This document shows positions 42,272 through 50,809 of a DNA stretch of 64,000 nt, piece by piece (position 1 is the stretch's first letter; each line of letters starts with the position of its first letter). A model generated the notes under the pieces. The model did no database searches. It had not been told where the DNA came from and worked only from the letters and a program-made list of their open reading frames with translations. The position numbers and the translations under genes were made by a program. Source of the stretch: an uncultured Siphonobacter sp. Its GTDB lineage: Bacteria; Bacteroidota; Bacteroidia; Cytophagales; Spirosomataceae. The stretch covers positions 1 through 64,000 of the forward strand of contig CAJYIW010000024.1 of assembly GCA_913775095.1 (NCBI GenBank), written 5' to 3'.

Positions 42272-43204
42272 TTAATACTTAACGGGCAGGTGAATCTCCG
42301 CAATCATGCAACGGGCCGACCCGCCGCCGTTGCTCTCAATCATGCTCAGGTCCGTGTGCAAAATCTGGCAGTAATCATCCAGTGAGTCAATCTGGCGGGG
42401 CGTCAGGCTTTCGTAAGCATTCGTAGACATCATCAGCACCTGCTCGCCTTTGGTGTTACGGATTTGCAGCATATTGCCCGCAAAATGTTTCATCTGATCC
42501 AGCGTAATTTCGATGATCTGACGACCGGAGGTTTCCAGCGAATTACGAACCCGTAGTTTTTCATCGAGATCCGGAATGGCTTCCAGACAGATGACCGCAA
42601 ACATATCACCAATGCACATCAACACGTTGGTGTGATAAATCGGACGGCCCATTTCATCCGTAGCGTGAAACTTCACTACTTCGTAATTCATCTGTAACGC
42701 AAAAGCATCCAGTACTTCTTCATTCGTGCGGGGCGACAGACAGGCATAGGCGATCTTGTATTTCCGATCCAGCACCATTGAACCCGTTCCTTCCAGAAAC
42801 TTTCCTTCCTTTTCGAAGGCCGTCAAATCAACCCGGCGATTGATATAAAACTTCTCTTCGATTTGCTTCAGAATATCCTCCCGACGCTCCAGCCGACGGT
42901 TTTCCGCCTGCATGGGATACGTAATGACGGTTCCGTTGAAGTGGAAGCTGACCCAGTTATTCGGGAAAATCGAATCGGGGGTGTACGGCTCTACCGTATC
43001 TTCCACCACCAGTACGTTTACTCCTTTGGCCTGTAACAACCGTACCATCTCGTCGAATTCTTCGAGGGCTTTCTGCTGGGCTATTTCCCGGGTCTTATCC
43101 GCTACGTGCACATTCTGAAAAGCATTGGACGAAGCGGTTTGCTCATTAAATCCGAACCGTACGGGCCGGATCATTAAAAGATTACTAGTGGACTGCGTTC
43201 TCAT
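42272..43204 (-). CDS. ctlX: CtlX-type amidinotransferase-fold hydrolase (citrulline utilisation hydrolase)
   Basis: A 310-residue protein of the arginine deiminase/amidinotransferase fold, CtlX type. It shows PDSIFPNNWVSFH (substrate Asp/Asn), FLEGTGSMVLD, YHTNVLMCIG (catalytic His) and the catalytic Cys in GGGSARCMIAEI near residue 298. CtlX is defined by sequence family and genome context; the exact reaction has, to my knowledge, remained tentative. It is 15 bp downstream of the arginine deiminase gene, so the two are one operon acting on arginine or citrulline. Confidence 0.85.
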   Translation of the reverse strand: MRTQSTSNLLMIRPVRFGFNEQTASSNAFQNVHVADKTREIAQQKALEEFDEMVRLLQAKGVNVLVVEDTVEPYTPDSIFPNNWVSFHFNGTVITYPMQAENRRLERREDILKQIEEKFYINRRVDLTAFEKEGKFLEGTGSMVLDRKYKIAYACLSPRTNEEVLDAFALQMNYEVVKFHATDEMGRPIYHTNVLMCIGDMFAVICLEAIPDLDEKLRVRNSLETSGRQIIEITLDQMKHFAGNMLQIRNTKGEQVLMMSTNAYESLTPRQIDSLDDYCQILHTDLSMIESNGGGSARCMIAEIHLPVKY

Positions 43205-43219
43205 GGTTTAATAAGGTTA

Positions 43220-44650
43220 TCAGCTTCGTAAAATAGGCATGGACATGCAGTGTGAACCACCCCGGGCCCGGGACAATTCCGCACTGGGCAACATAATAAA
43301 GGTATCCGTCAGGGTTTCGGGGGAGGTGATTCCCTGTTCAAATTCCTGCAACAGATCAGCCGCCCGAACGATGCGGAACCCCTGCTGACGGAAGGCTTCC
43401 AGTGTCTTATCATTTCGATCATAGCCAATCACCACGCCTTCTTTCAGAGCCAGCAAATTGCAAGAGTCCGTCCACTGCTCACGGGCACCGTAAGGAAACT
43501 CATTATTTCCCGAATAAATAAACTTCACCTCGTCCGGCGAGCAGCCTAAATCTTCCACGCTGATCTGAAGGAGCAACTCTTCCAGACTGGCTAACTCTCT
43601 GGTGGCGGTTTCGTCTTTAAAAAACTGTACGATCTTGACATCCTCATCCAGTTTGGGAGGAATCAGCCCACTCATGGTCGGGTCAATCTGATCGTCATCA
43701 TGACGGCCCTGCTTGAGTAAGGAACCCAGTACGACCCAGACGTTTTTCTTGACCTGCGTACAAACCGTATCCAGGTGCATGTAATCCCGCTTAAAGGGAA
43801 TTTTCACGACGGTAATCTTATCCACTACGTTTTTCTCGAAGAGGATTTTGATGGCCTGCTGGGCCGCAAAAACCGTGGTTCGTTCCGACACGCCAATCAC
43901 CAGGTGGTTCGGAGCTACAATCATGACGTCGCCCCCTTCCAGCGTGGTTTTGTTGTAATTCTTTTCGTTATCAGGTAACAGAAAATACAGCTCATTGTCC
44001 GGCAACTCAATGATTTTCCCGCGAAGGTCCGCAAAAATGGGATGCGTGTAGAAGATATACTGAGCCAGTAATGCTTCCCGCGTACGGGCCTGTTTAGCGG
44101 GTTTGTTCAGCAGAAAATGGTCATTAATCGTGATCCCAATGTCCCGCGTGAAAATGAAATTGGGTACCGGAGCAAAGAGCATTTCTCCCGAAGGCGTGGT
44201 TCCTGAAATCAGGGTTTTGGCCAGTTCGACGGGTACCAGCTCACAGAGTTCGTTCTGCGTGGTGTACCACTCGTGTTCGACGGCACAGATTGCGGCGATG
44301 AGCTTGGTTTTTACCGGCTCATCGGCCAGAATATCAGCCAGTAATTTCTGAAATTCAATGACGTTCTCAGAATTGAAATAGTCCGGATGATCGGGTTTGT
44401 AAAAAGACCGGTTTGAATCAGCATCGATGGCCGCGAGCCTGCCTTTGATTTTCTCCGGATCAAGAAAGTACAGAAGAATTTTAACGTAATAATCGTACTC
44501 GTCTTTTCGCATCGTATCGAGATGAACGATGTCTTCGAACAGCCAGTCCTGAGCTTTGGAAGGAACGACTTTTCCTAACCCAGAGTCCGGACTGTGAATG
44601 AGCAGGCGTTTTAAGGCTCCTACTTCACTCGAAACTAAAATGGATTGCAT
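43220..44650 (-). CDS. Arginine deiminase family protein
   Basis: A 476-residue arginine deiminase-type enzyme (arginine to citrulline and ammonia). Conserved blocks are FTRDIG (near residue 173), LEGGDVMI (near 239), MHLDTVC (catalytic His, near 291) and the catalytic Cys in RGGSHCMSMPI at the end. It is about 60 residues longer than the 410-residue fermentative ArcA enzymes and is of the type common in Bacteroidota. It starts the operon with ctlX; no arcB, arcC or arginine/ornithine antiporter is present nearby, so energy-yielding ADI fermentation is not shown. Confidence 0.88.
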   Translation of the reverse strand: MQSILVSSEVGALKRLLIHSPDSGLGKVVPSKAQDWLFEDIVHLDTMRKDEYDYYVKILLYFLDPEKIKGRLAAIDADSNRSFYKPDHPDYFNSENVIEFQKLLADILADEPVKTKLIAAICAVEHEWYTTQNELCELVPVELAKTLISGTTPSGEMLFAPVPNFIFTRDIGITINDHFLLNKPAKQARTREALLAQYIFYTHPIFADLRGKIIELPDNELYFLLPDNEKNYNKTTLEGGDVMIVAPNHLVIGVSERTTVFAAQQAIKILFEKNVVDKITVVKIPFKRDYMHLDTVCTQVKKNVWVVLGSLLKQGRHDDDQIDPTMSGLIPPKLDEDVKIVQFFKDETATRELASLEELLLQISVEDLGCSPDEVKFIYSGNNEFPYGAREQWTDSCNLLALKEGVVIGYDRNDKTLEAFRQQGFRIVRAADLLQEFEQGITSPETLTDTFIMLPSAELSRARGGSHCMSMPILRS

Positions 44651-44836
44651 ATAATAAATTTTTGGACGGGAATCGGGCGGTTGTAAGGACCGGATTTGTC
44701 CGCTGGTTTATTAGGTTTTCGTTGATGCCGTCTTTGATTCCCTGCGATTTGGTTGGCCGCAAGTTAAACGCTTTCTGCAAAGTGAAAAATTTCATTTCCG
44801 CCTCCAGGGGCTAAAAATGGGCCTATTGCTTTTAAA

Positions 44837-45026
44837 CCCGGAAAAAAGTTTTCCGGGATGAGCCTTCTCAAAAGGCCGAAATTCGCCTGCTGAGGGAATT
44901 TTGGGTCATTTGGCTAACGAGTTCCAACCCTATCAGGGCTTCATTTAAATGGTTTATAGGGAAGCAACACAGTTACCTGGCAAAACCCAGGTCGTTTTTT
45001 CTTTAATCCTAAACCCCAGCGGGGTT
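44837..45026. repeat. Intergenic hairpins upstream of sufC
   Basis: The 575-bp gap before sufC contains a CCCGGAAAA/TTTTCCGGG stem (44837-44857), a CCTGG/CCAGG stem followed by TTTTTT near 44972-45000, and an AACCCCAGCGGGGTT palindrome (45011-45025) of the CCCCGG repeat family. The remaining 45027-45182 is AT-rich without repeats and leads to the sufC promoter. Confidence 0.7.
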
Positions 45027-45182
45027 GTACCTCGTATGAGTAAGAATACTCCCCTAACTATATTCATCGAATCCCCCCTAATTTCTTTTTTACCTATCCG
45101 TAACTTCCTGATTTTGGGAGAACCAATCTTTTCAAAAGCAAGTTATCCTTTCATAAACAGCGTTCTTTTGACTGAGAACCTG

Positions 45183-45190
45183 TACCTTTG
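45183..45190 (+). promoter_or_regulatory. -7 promoter box TACCTTTG for sufC
   Basis: Matches TAnnTTTG, 35 bp before the sufC ATG. A TTTTGAC sequence lies upstream but closer than the usual -33 spacing. Confidence 0.6.
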
Positions 45191-45224
45191 CAGTTTAGAA
45201 CCACTTACTTGACACAAAGCAGCT

Positions 45225-45983
45225 ATGCTTAAAATAGAGAACCTTCAGGCATCCATTGGGGAAAAGCAGATTCTGAAAGGCATCAACCTGGAAGTGAAAC
45301 CCGGTGAAGTTCACGCGATTATGGGCCCAAACGGCTCGGGTAAAAGTACCCTGGCTTCGGTTTTGGCGGGTCGTGAAGACTACGACGTAACGGGCGGTAG
45401 CGTACTTTTTGAAGGCAAGGATTTGCTCGAACTGGCTCCTGAAGAACGGGCCGCGGAAGGTATTTTTCTGGCGTTTCAATACCCAGTAGAGATTCCCGGT
45501 GTATCTACCACCAACTTTTTGAAAACGGCTCTCAACGAGATCCGGAAATATCAGGGGCAGGAACCCCTCGATGCGGTAAGCTTCCTGAAACGTATGAAGG
45601 AAAAGATGAAGCTGGTGAATATCGACCAGTCTTTGTTGAGTCGTTCCCTGAACGAAGGCTTTTCCGGTGGTGAGAAGAAACGCAATGAAGTTTTCCAGAT
45701 GGCCATGCTTGAACCCAGGCTGGGTATTCTGGATGAAACGGATTCCGGTCTGGATATTGACGCTCTGCGTATCGTGGCCGAAGGCGTAAACACCCTGCGG
45801 GATGGCGAACGCTCGTTCATCGTAGTCACTCACTACCAGCGTCTGCTGGATTACATCGTTCCTGACTTCGTTCACGTGCTTTACAAAGGCCGTATCGTGA
45901 AATCCGGCACGAAAGAACTGGCTCTCGAACTGGAAGAAAAAGGTTACGACTGGATCAAGGCGGAAGTCGACGCTCTGGTTTAA
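45225..45983 (+). CDS. sufC: Fe-S assembly ATPase SufC
   Basis: A 252-residue ABC-type ATPase that drives the SufBCD scaffold. Walker A is GPNGSGKST (near residue 34), the signature is [10 protein letters not shown] (near 146), and Walker B is [12 protein letters not shown], all intact. It opens the cluster sufC-sufD-sufS-sufE-DUF59-bacilliredoxin, but sufB is missing here and found at 13.7-15.1 kb on the minus strand. A 283-codon open frame on the opposite strand is only the mirror of this gene. Confidence 0.97.
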   Translation: MLKIENLQASIGEKQILKGINLEVKPGEVHAIMGPNGSGKSTLASVLAGREDYDVTGGSVLFEGKDLLELAPEERAAEGIFLAFQYPVEIPGVSTTNFLKTALNEIRKYQGQEPLDAVSFLKRMKEKMKLVNIDQSLLSRSLNEGFSGGEKKRNEVFQMAMLEPRLGILDETDSGLDIDALRIVAEGVNTLRDGERSFIVVTHYQRLLDYIVPDFVHVLYKGRIVKSGTKELALELEEKGYDWIKAEVDALV

Positions 45984-46054
45984 TTGATTATGAAGAATGG
46001 ACCGTGGAGAGAACTCTCCATTCAACATTCTCAATTTTACATTCAACGATAGTA

Positions 46055-47371
46055 ATGACTACTCCGATTGATTTTAAAGCCCAGTTGATCGCCGAATTTC
46101 AGCTCAACGAGACCCGACTGAACGGAGAAAGCCGCAGTTCGCTTCATCAGCGACGCCGGCTCGCCCTGTCGCGTTTCGAGCAGCTAGGTTTTCCGACGAT
46201 CAGACACGAAGAGTGGAAGTATTCGAACGTAAAGAATCTCGTTAGCCAGGAGTTTAACATTACTCCCTCGGCCGAGATTTCACACGAAGACCTGACTTCC
46301 CTCGAGATCCCAAATCTGGCAGGAAATATACTTTACTTTATTAACGGTCAGTACCAGCCTCAGCTTTCGACGATTGTATCGCCCGCTGATGAAGTTGAAA
46401 TTCTGACGTTCACGGAAGGATATAAGAAATATCCCGCGTTAGTAGAAGAACACTTTGCCCAATACGCCGACGATTCAAACGATGCTTTTACGGCTCTGAA
46501 TACGGCTTTTGCTCAATATGGTGCGTTCATTCACGTCACGAAAGGCAAAATCGTTGAAACGCCGATCATTCTGCGTTTCATCTCCGATGCCCGTGCCGAA
46601 AACGTAGCCGTTCAATTGCGTAACCTCGTGATTGTCGAAGAACGAGCTTCGGTGAAAGTAGCGGAATCGTTCCGGACCATCGGCGATTTCTCTTCCTTTA
46701 CCAATACTGTAACGGAAGCGTTTTTAGGAAACGAAGCCAATTACGACCACTATAAGGTTCAGGACGAATCAGAGAAAGCCTTCCATATTGGCACTACTCA
46801 GGTTCACCACAGCGACAAAGCCCTGAGTTACGATACTACCGTAACGCTCAACGGTGGCTGGATTCGGAATAACCTGAATCTGGTGATGGGCGGAGAGCAC
46901 GTGGAAGCTCACCTGACGGGTTTATACCTGCCCAACGGCAAACAACACATTGATAATCATACGTTGGTAGATCACGCGATGCCTAACTCCTACTCCAACG
47001 AGTTATACAAAGGCATCATGTTTGATAAGTCGACGGGCGTTTTCAACGGTAAAATCTTCGTTCGCGAAGACGCCCAGAAAACCAACGCCTACCAGAGCTG
47101 TAAAAACGTGCTGGCTTCTCCGGATGCCACCATGAATACCAAGCCTCAGCTGGAAATCTACGCCGACGACGTGAAATGTTCACACGGAACGACGACGGGT
47201 CAGATGGACGAAGAAGCCTTATTCTATTTACAGTCCAGAGGTATTCCTAAAGACAAAGGCCGTGCTTTATTAATGCTGGCTTTTGCGGAAGATGTAGTGG
47301 AAAAAATCAAAATTCCAGCCATTCGGGAATACCTGGAATCGGCAATTGCTAAAAAAGTAGGCGAAGTCTAA
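46055..47371 (+). CDS. sufD: Fe-S assembly protein SufD
   Basis: A 438-residue SufD, the partner of SufB in the SufBC2D complex; it helps iron entry. The core is a beta-helix; the C-terminal part has CSHGTTTGQMDEEALFYLQS and RGIPKDKGRALLMLAF, the SufB/SufD family signature with the conserved His. I chose ATG 46055 (MTTPIDFKAQ); the open frame upstream covers a 70-bp spacer after sufC. A long terminator-like hairpin follows the gene. Confidence 0.95.
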   Translation: MTTPIDFKAQLIAEFQLNETRLNGESRSSLHQRRRLALSRFEQLGFPTIRHEEWKYSNVKNLVSQEFNITPSAEISHEDLTSLEIPNLAGNILYFINGQYQPQLSTIVSPADEVEILTFTEGYKKYPALVEEHFAQYADDSNDAFTALNTAFAQYGAFIHVTKGKIVETPIILRFISDARAENVAVQLRNLVIVEERASVKVAESFRTIGDFSSFTNTVTEAFLGNEANYDHYKVQDESEKAFHIGTTQVHHSDKALSYDTTVTLNGGWIRNNLNLVMGGEHVEAHLTGLYLPNGKQHIDNHTLVDHAMPNSYSNELYKGIMFDKSTGVFNGKIFVREDAQKTNAYQSCKNVLASPDATMNTKPQLEIYADDVKCSHGTTTGQMDEEALFYLQSRGIPKDKGRALLMLAFAEDVVEKIKIPAIREYLESAIAKKVGEV

Positions 47372-47392
47372 TCAGTTGATCTCTTTGCTCTG

Positions 47393-47443
47393 TGACCGAA
47401 ACGATGGATTTTGCAAATCATGAATCGTTTCGGTCATTTTTTT
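47393..47443 (+). terminator. Terminator after sufD
   Basis: TGACCGAAACGAT (47393-47405) and its reverse complement (47424-47436) form a 13-bp stem followed by seven T. It implies that sufS is transcribed separately or with reduced read-through. Confidence 0.9.
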
Positions 47444-47544
47444 AACAAACTTGCTACTCTAGTAAAAAGATAGACTCATCCGGGTATATATCTTCACGTT
47501 TCGAAACTCTTTTCAGGTAATCTTGATTAGTAAAGTTAGGTTAG

Positions 47545-47722
47545 TGGCGTTTGGGGTTTAGAGTTTTGGGTTAATTTTATAAGCCGTTCTCAACTCCGAA
47601 CAAACCCTCAAGAATCCTGATTAAGTGTAATGGGTTCCAAGCGTTCGTCGCTGTGGTTTTGAGGTTTTGGGACAATTAGCTCAAAACACGAAACCCTCCA
47701 CCCAAAACGCATCAGCAACCAA
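47545..47722. repeat. Inverted TTTAGAG/TTTTGGG-like runs upstream of sufS
   Basis: A GTTTGGGGTTTAGAGTTTTG run (about 47548) is followed about 110 bp later by complementary CAAAACACGAAACCCTCCAC-like sequence ending just before the sufS start. Same compositional family as at 5.4, 23.4 and 49.7 kb. Confidence 0.65.
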
Positions 47723-47730
47723 TTCCCAGT

Positions 47731-48972
47731 ATGATGACTACAACCTCCGCAATTAATTTTGATATTGAACGCATCCGGGCTGATTTTCCCATTCTGGATC
47801 AGGAAGTAAACGGCCGCAAGCTGGTTTACTTTGATAATGCAGCTACCACGCAAAAACCCGTTGCGGTGATTGAAGCTCTGATGAATTATTATCGGGGTTA
47901 CAATGCCAACATTCACCGGGGTATTCATACACTGGCGGAAAAAGCTACGGCTGACTTTGAAGCGTCCCGTCGGGCTGTTCGGGATTTCCTGAATGCTCCT
48001 TCGGCGGAAGAAATCATCTTTACTTCCGGTACTACGATGGGTATTAACCTCGTGGCTCAGACCTACGGTCGCCATTTTCTGCGGGCGGGGGATGAAATCA
48101 TCATCTCCGGGCTGGAGCACCACTCTAATATTGTTCCCTGGCAAATGCTGGCGGGCGAAAAAGGTCTGACCGTTCGTGCCATTCCCGTTCTCGAAAACGG
48201 TGAACTGGATATGGAGACTTATGATAGCCTGCTTTCCGATCGCACGAAGATTGTAGCCGTCAACCATGCTTCCAACTCGCTGGGTACGGTTAACCCGGTC
48301 AAGGAGATCATTGCTAAAGCTCACGCTGTGGGTGCTGTCGTCCTGGTGGATGGAGCTCAGGCCAGCAGCCACCTCGAAATTGACGTGCAGGACCTGGACG
48401 TTGACTTCTACGCGTTCTCGGCTCACAAACTTTACGGTCCCACCGGCATCGGTGCCTTATACGGTAAACGGGCTTTACTTGAAGCGATGCCTCCGTACAT
48501 GGGCGGCGGTGAAATGATCAAGGAAGTAACGTTCGAGAAAACGACATTCAACGATCTTCCTTATAAATTCGAAGCCGGTACGCCCAACATTGCGGACGTA
48601 GTAGCCTTGAAAGCGGCTCTGGACTATATCAACGCCATCGGTAAATCGAATATTTCGGCGTATGAAACTCATCTGCTGAATTACGCCACTGAACAGGTAG
48701 GTCAGATGGATGGCATCCGCATTATCGGTCAGGCGAAAGAAAAAATCTCGGTATTATCCTTCGTTCTGGAAGGCATTCACCATCAGGACATCGGTATTAT
48801 TCTGGATCAGCAGGGCATTGCCGTTCGGACGGGTCACCACTGTACGCAACCCGTCATGGATCGTTTCTGCATTCTGGGAACCACGCGGGCCTCGTTCGCC
48901 ATCTACAATACCATCGAAGAAATTGACAAGTTAGTAGCCGGCTTACACCGCGTGAAAAAGCTTATGGCTTAA
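47731..48972 (+). CDS. sufS: Cysteine desulfurase SufS
   Basis: A 413-residue PLP enzyme that takes sulfur from cysteine for Fe-S assembly. The PLP lysine lies in FYAFSAHKLYGPTGIG (near residue 230), PLP-phosphate binding in FTSGTTMGIN, and the active-site Cys in VRTGHHCTQPVM near residue 370, the group II (SufS/CsdA) arrangement. SufE, its sulfur acceptor, follows after a 252-bp repeat-filled gap. Confidence 0.96.
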   Translation: MMTTTSAINFDIERIRADFPILDQEVNGRKLVYFDNAATTQKPVAVIEALMNYYRGYNANIHRGIHTLAEKATADFEASRRAVRDFLNAPSAEEIIFTSGTTMGINLVAQTYGRHFLRAGDEIIISGLEHHSNIVPWQMLAGEKGLTVRAIPVLENGELDMETYDSLLSDRTKIVAVNHASNSLGTVNPVKEIIAKAHAVGAVVLVDGAQASSHLEIDVQDLDVDFYAFSAHKLYGPTGIGALYGKRALLEAMPPYMGGGEMIKEVTFEKTTFNDLPYKFEAGTPNIADVVALKAALDYINAIGKSNISAYETHLLNYATEQVGQMDGIRIIGQAKEKISVLSFVLEGIHHQDIGIILDQQGIAVRTGHHCTQPVMDRFCILGTTRASFAIYNTIEEIDKLVAGLHRVKKLMA

Positions 48973-49222
48973 TTTAGTTGTTGGTTGATGGTTGTTTGTT
49001 ATTAGTTTTTACCAACAACATTTAGTTATTAGTTGATCGTTGTTTGTCATTGGATTTTACCAACAACCATCAACCAACAACCAACAACATTTAGTCAGTA
49101 GTTGATCATTGTTTGTTACTGGATTTTACAAACAACTAGCAACGAACAACCAGCAACATTTAGTTAGTAGTTGATGGTTACTGGATTTTACAAACAACCA
49201 TCAACGAACAACCAACAACAAA
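48973..49222. repeat. 69-bp tandem repeat made of TTAGTTG/CAACAAC hairpins, upstream of sufE
   Basis: Units start at 49021, 49090 and 49159 with TTTAGT, plus a partial first unit at 48975. Each has TAGTTGAT-type sequence on the left and AACAACCATCAACCAACAAC-type sequence on the right, able to fold back. The array runs up to 2 bp before the sufE ATG, so it is both its leader and its upstream region. Related sequence occurs at 7548-7619 and 50080-50212. Confidence 0.88.
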
Positions 49223-49224
49223 AT

Positions 49225-49647
49225 ATGACTATCAACGAAACCCAGGACGAAATCATCGAAGAGTTTGAGTTGTTTGATGATTGGGAGGGGAAATACGAAT
49301 ACATCATTGACCTGGGTAAAAAACTGGCTCCTTTTAAGGAGGAGTTCAAAACCGAAGATCACATCATCAAGGGTTGTCAGAGCCGGGTTTGGCTGCACGC
49401 TGAACTTAACGGCGACAAAGTTGTTTTTACCGCAGACTCCGACGCGATCATTGTAAAAGGTTTGATTTCGATGCTGGTGAAGGTTCTTTCCGGCCATACG
49501 CCCGAAGAAATCATCCAGGCTGACCTTTATTTTATGGAACGTGTAGGTCTTCAGCAACACCTGGCCCAAACCCGCTCCAACGGTCTGGCCTCGATGCTGA
49601 AACAAATGAAAACCTACGCACTGGCATTCAGTGCCCTGAAGAACTAA
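49225..49647 (+). CDS. sufE: Sulfur acceptor protein SufE
   Basis: A 140-residue SufE. The sulfur-accepting Cys is in IIKGCQSRVW near residue 51. SufE takes persulfide from SufS and passes it to SufB. I chose ATG 49225 (MTINETQDEI); the longer frame upstream consists of repeat DNA. It is followed by a gene for a DUF59 protein. Confidence 0.95.
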   Translation: MTINETQDEIIEEFELFDDWEGKYEYIIDLGKKLAPFKEEFKTEDHIIKGCQSRVWLHAELNGDKVVFTADSDAIIVKGLISMLVKVLSGHTPEEIIQADLYFMERVGLQQHLAQTRSNGLASMLKQMKTYALAFSALKN

Positions 49648-49757
49648 ATATATGTTTGGAGTTTTGTGTTAAGAGTTTGGAGAGTTATTGTTGAAAATTT
49701 AGTTCATCCAAACCCTACACTCAAAACCCTGAACTCAAAACTTTAAACACATTCCCC

Positions 49758-50069
49758 ATGACTGAAGAAGAATTACGGGAAAAGGTAGTGGCGGCTTTGA
49801 AGACCGTTTATGATCCCGAAATTCCGGTGGACATTTACGAGCTGGGTCTGATTTACGATATCAAAATTTTTCCCGTTAATAATGTGTATGTCCTGATGAC
49901 GCTGACCTCCCCCGCCTGTCCCTCGGCAGGAGAAATTCCGGGAGAAGCCGAACAGAGGGTTCGTGAAATCGAAGGAGTTTCGGATGTTTCCGTAGAGTTA
50001 ACCTTCGATCCTCCGTATTCGCAGGATATGATGTCCGATGTAGCGAAACTCGAACTGGGATTCATGTAG
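49758..50069 (+). CDS. MIP18/DUF59 family SUF-associated protein (SufT-like)
   Basis: A 103-residue DUF59 (MIP18) protein that helps mature Fe-S proteins. Features are VYDPEIPVDIYELGLIYDI (residues 17-35) and the Cys of LTSPACPSAGEIPGE near residue 54, with ELTFDPPYS at the end. It is the usual last member of Bacteroidota SUF clusters. The 110-bp gap before it contains CTCAAAACCC-type repeats. Confidence 0.9.
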   Translation: MTEEELREKVVAALKTVYDPEIPVDIYELGLIYDIKIFPVNNVYVLMTLTSPACPSAGEIPGEAEQRVREIEGVSDVSVELTFDPPYSQDMMSDVAKLELGFM

Positions 50070-50079
50070 TTTTAGTTGT

Positions 50080-50215
50080 TTGTTGATGGTTATTTGTTTT
50101 TTTACATTTTCAATACCGTCCATTTACAACTCTATACGTAAGCTTATTTTTTAGTTGTTTGTTGATGGTTGTTCGTAAAACGCCAGCAACCATTAACAAA
50201 CAACCAACAACTATA
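50080..50215. repeat. TTTAGTTGTTTGTTGATGG-type repeats
   Basis: TTTTAGTTGTTTGTTGATGG occurs at about 50071 and again at 50149, followed by AACCATTAACAAACAACCAA, forming inverted pairs like those upstream of sufE. Confidence 0.75.
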
Positions 50216-50239
50216 TTTCAAACTAAAAATAATAAAGCA

Positions 50240-50680
50240 ATGTCAATGTACCCTGCTGAACTCGTACTTCCCATGCGTATGGACATCACCGAAGGTGGTT
50301 TTCAGGAATTACACTCGGCTGAAGATGTAAACAACGCCATGGTTGAGGCGGAAGAAGGAACTACCCTGGTGTTCATCAACTCGGTTTGTGGCTGTTCAGC
50401 CCGTACGGCTCGCCCCGGTGTAAAATATGCCGTAAATAATTCTCAGGCCAAGCCTGATCGTCTGTACACGGTATTCGCTGGTGTGGATATGGAAGCAACG
50501 GCTAAAGTTCGTGAATTTACGCTGCCTTATCCTCCCAGTTCACCAGCCATCGCTCTGTTTAAAGACGGCGAATTAGTACATTTTGTCGAGCGTCACCACA
50601 TTGAAGGCCGTCCTGCCGAGATCATTGCTCAGCACCTGGAAATGGTTTTTGATGAATTTTGTAACTCTGCAGAAGCCTAA
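50240..50680 (+). CDS. Bacilliredoxin (BrxA/BrxB, YphP/YqiW family)
   Basis: A 146-residue thioredoxin-like protein of the YphP/YqiW family. The active-site motif CGC lies in NSVCGCSARTARPGVKYA near residue 51, and the typical N-terminus is MYPAELVLPMRMDIT. In Bacillus these reduce bacillithiol mixed disulfides; in Bacteroidota they are often coded next to the SUF genes, as here. I chose ATG 50240; the longer upstream frame is repeat DNA. Confidence 0.9.
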   Translation: MSMYPAELVLPMRMDITEGGFQELHSAEDVNNAMVEAEEGTTLVFINSVCGCSARTARPGVKYAVNNSQAKPDRLYTVFAGVDMEATAKVREFTLPYPPSSPAIALFKDGELVHFVERHHIEGRPAEIIAQHLEMVFDEFCNSAEA

Positions 50681-50714
50681 GAAAATCAGCATTCAAAGCT
50701 GCATAAAATAAAAG

Positions 50715-50753
50715 AAGCCCTTTCGAGTTAATATCGGAAGGGCTTACTTTTTG
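50715..50753 (+). terminator. Terminator after the bacilliredoxin gene
   Basis: AAGCCCTT (50715-50722) pairs with AAGGGCTT (50738-50745), then ACTTTTTG. Confidence 0.85.
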
Positions 50754-50809
50754 CCGGGAAGTGTTAACTTCGCCCTTATCCGCCCACTCGGCAGGAATAT
50801 TACGCACGC

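Noticed and set aside
45195-46046. 283-codon open frame on the minus strand opposite sufC
   Set aside because: It is the mirror of sufC in a frame that happens to lack stops; the translation has no family pattern, while sufC is intact on the plus strand.
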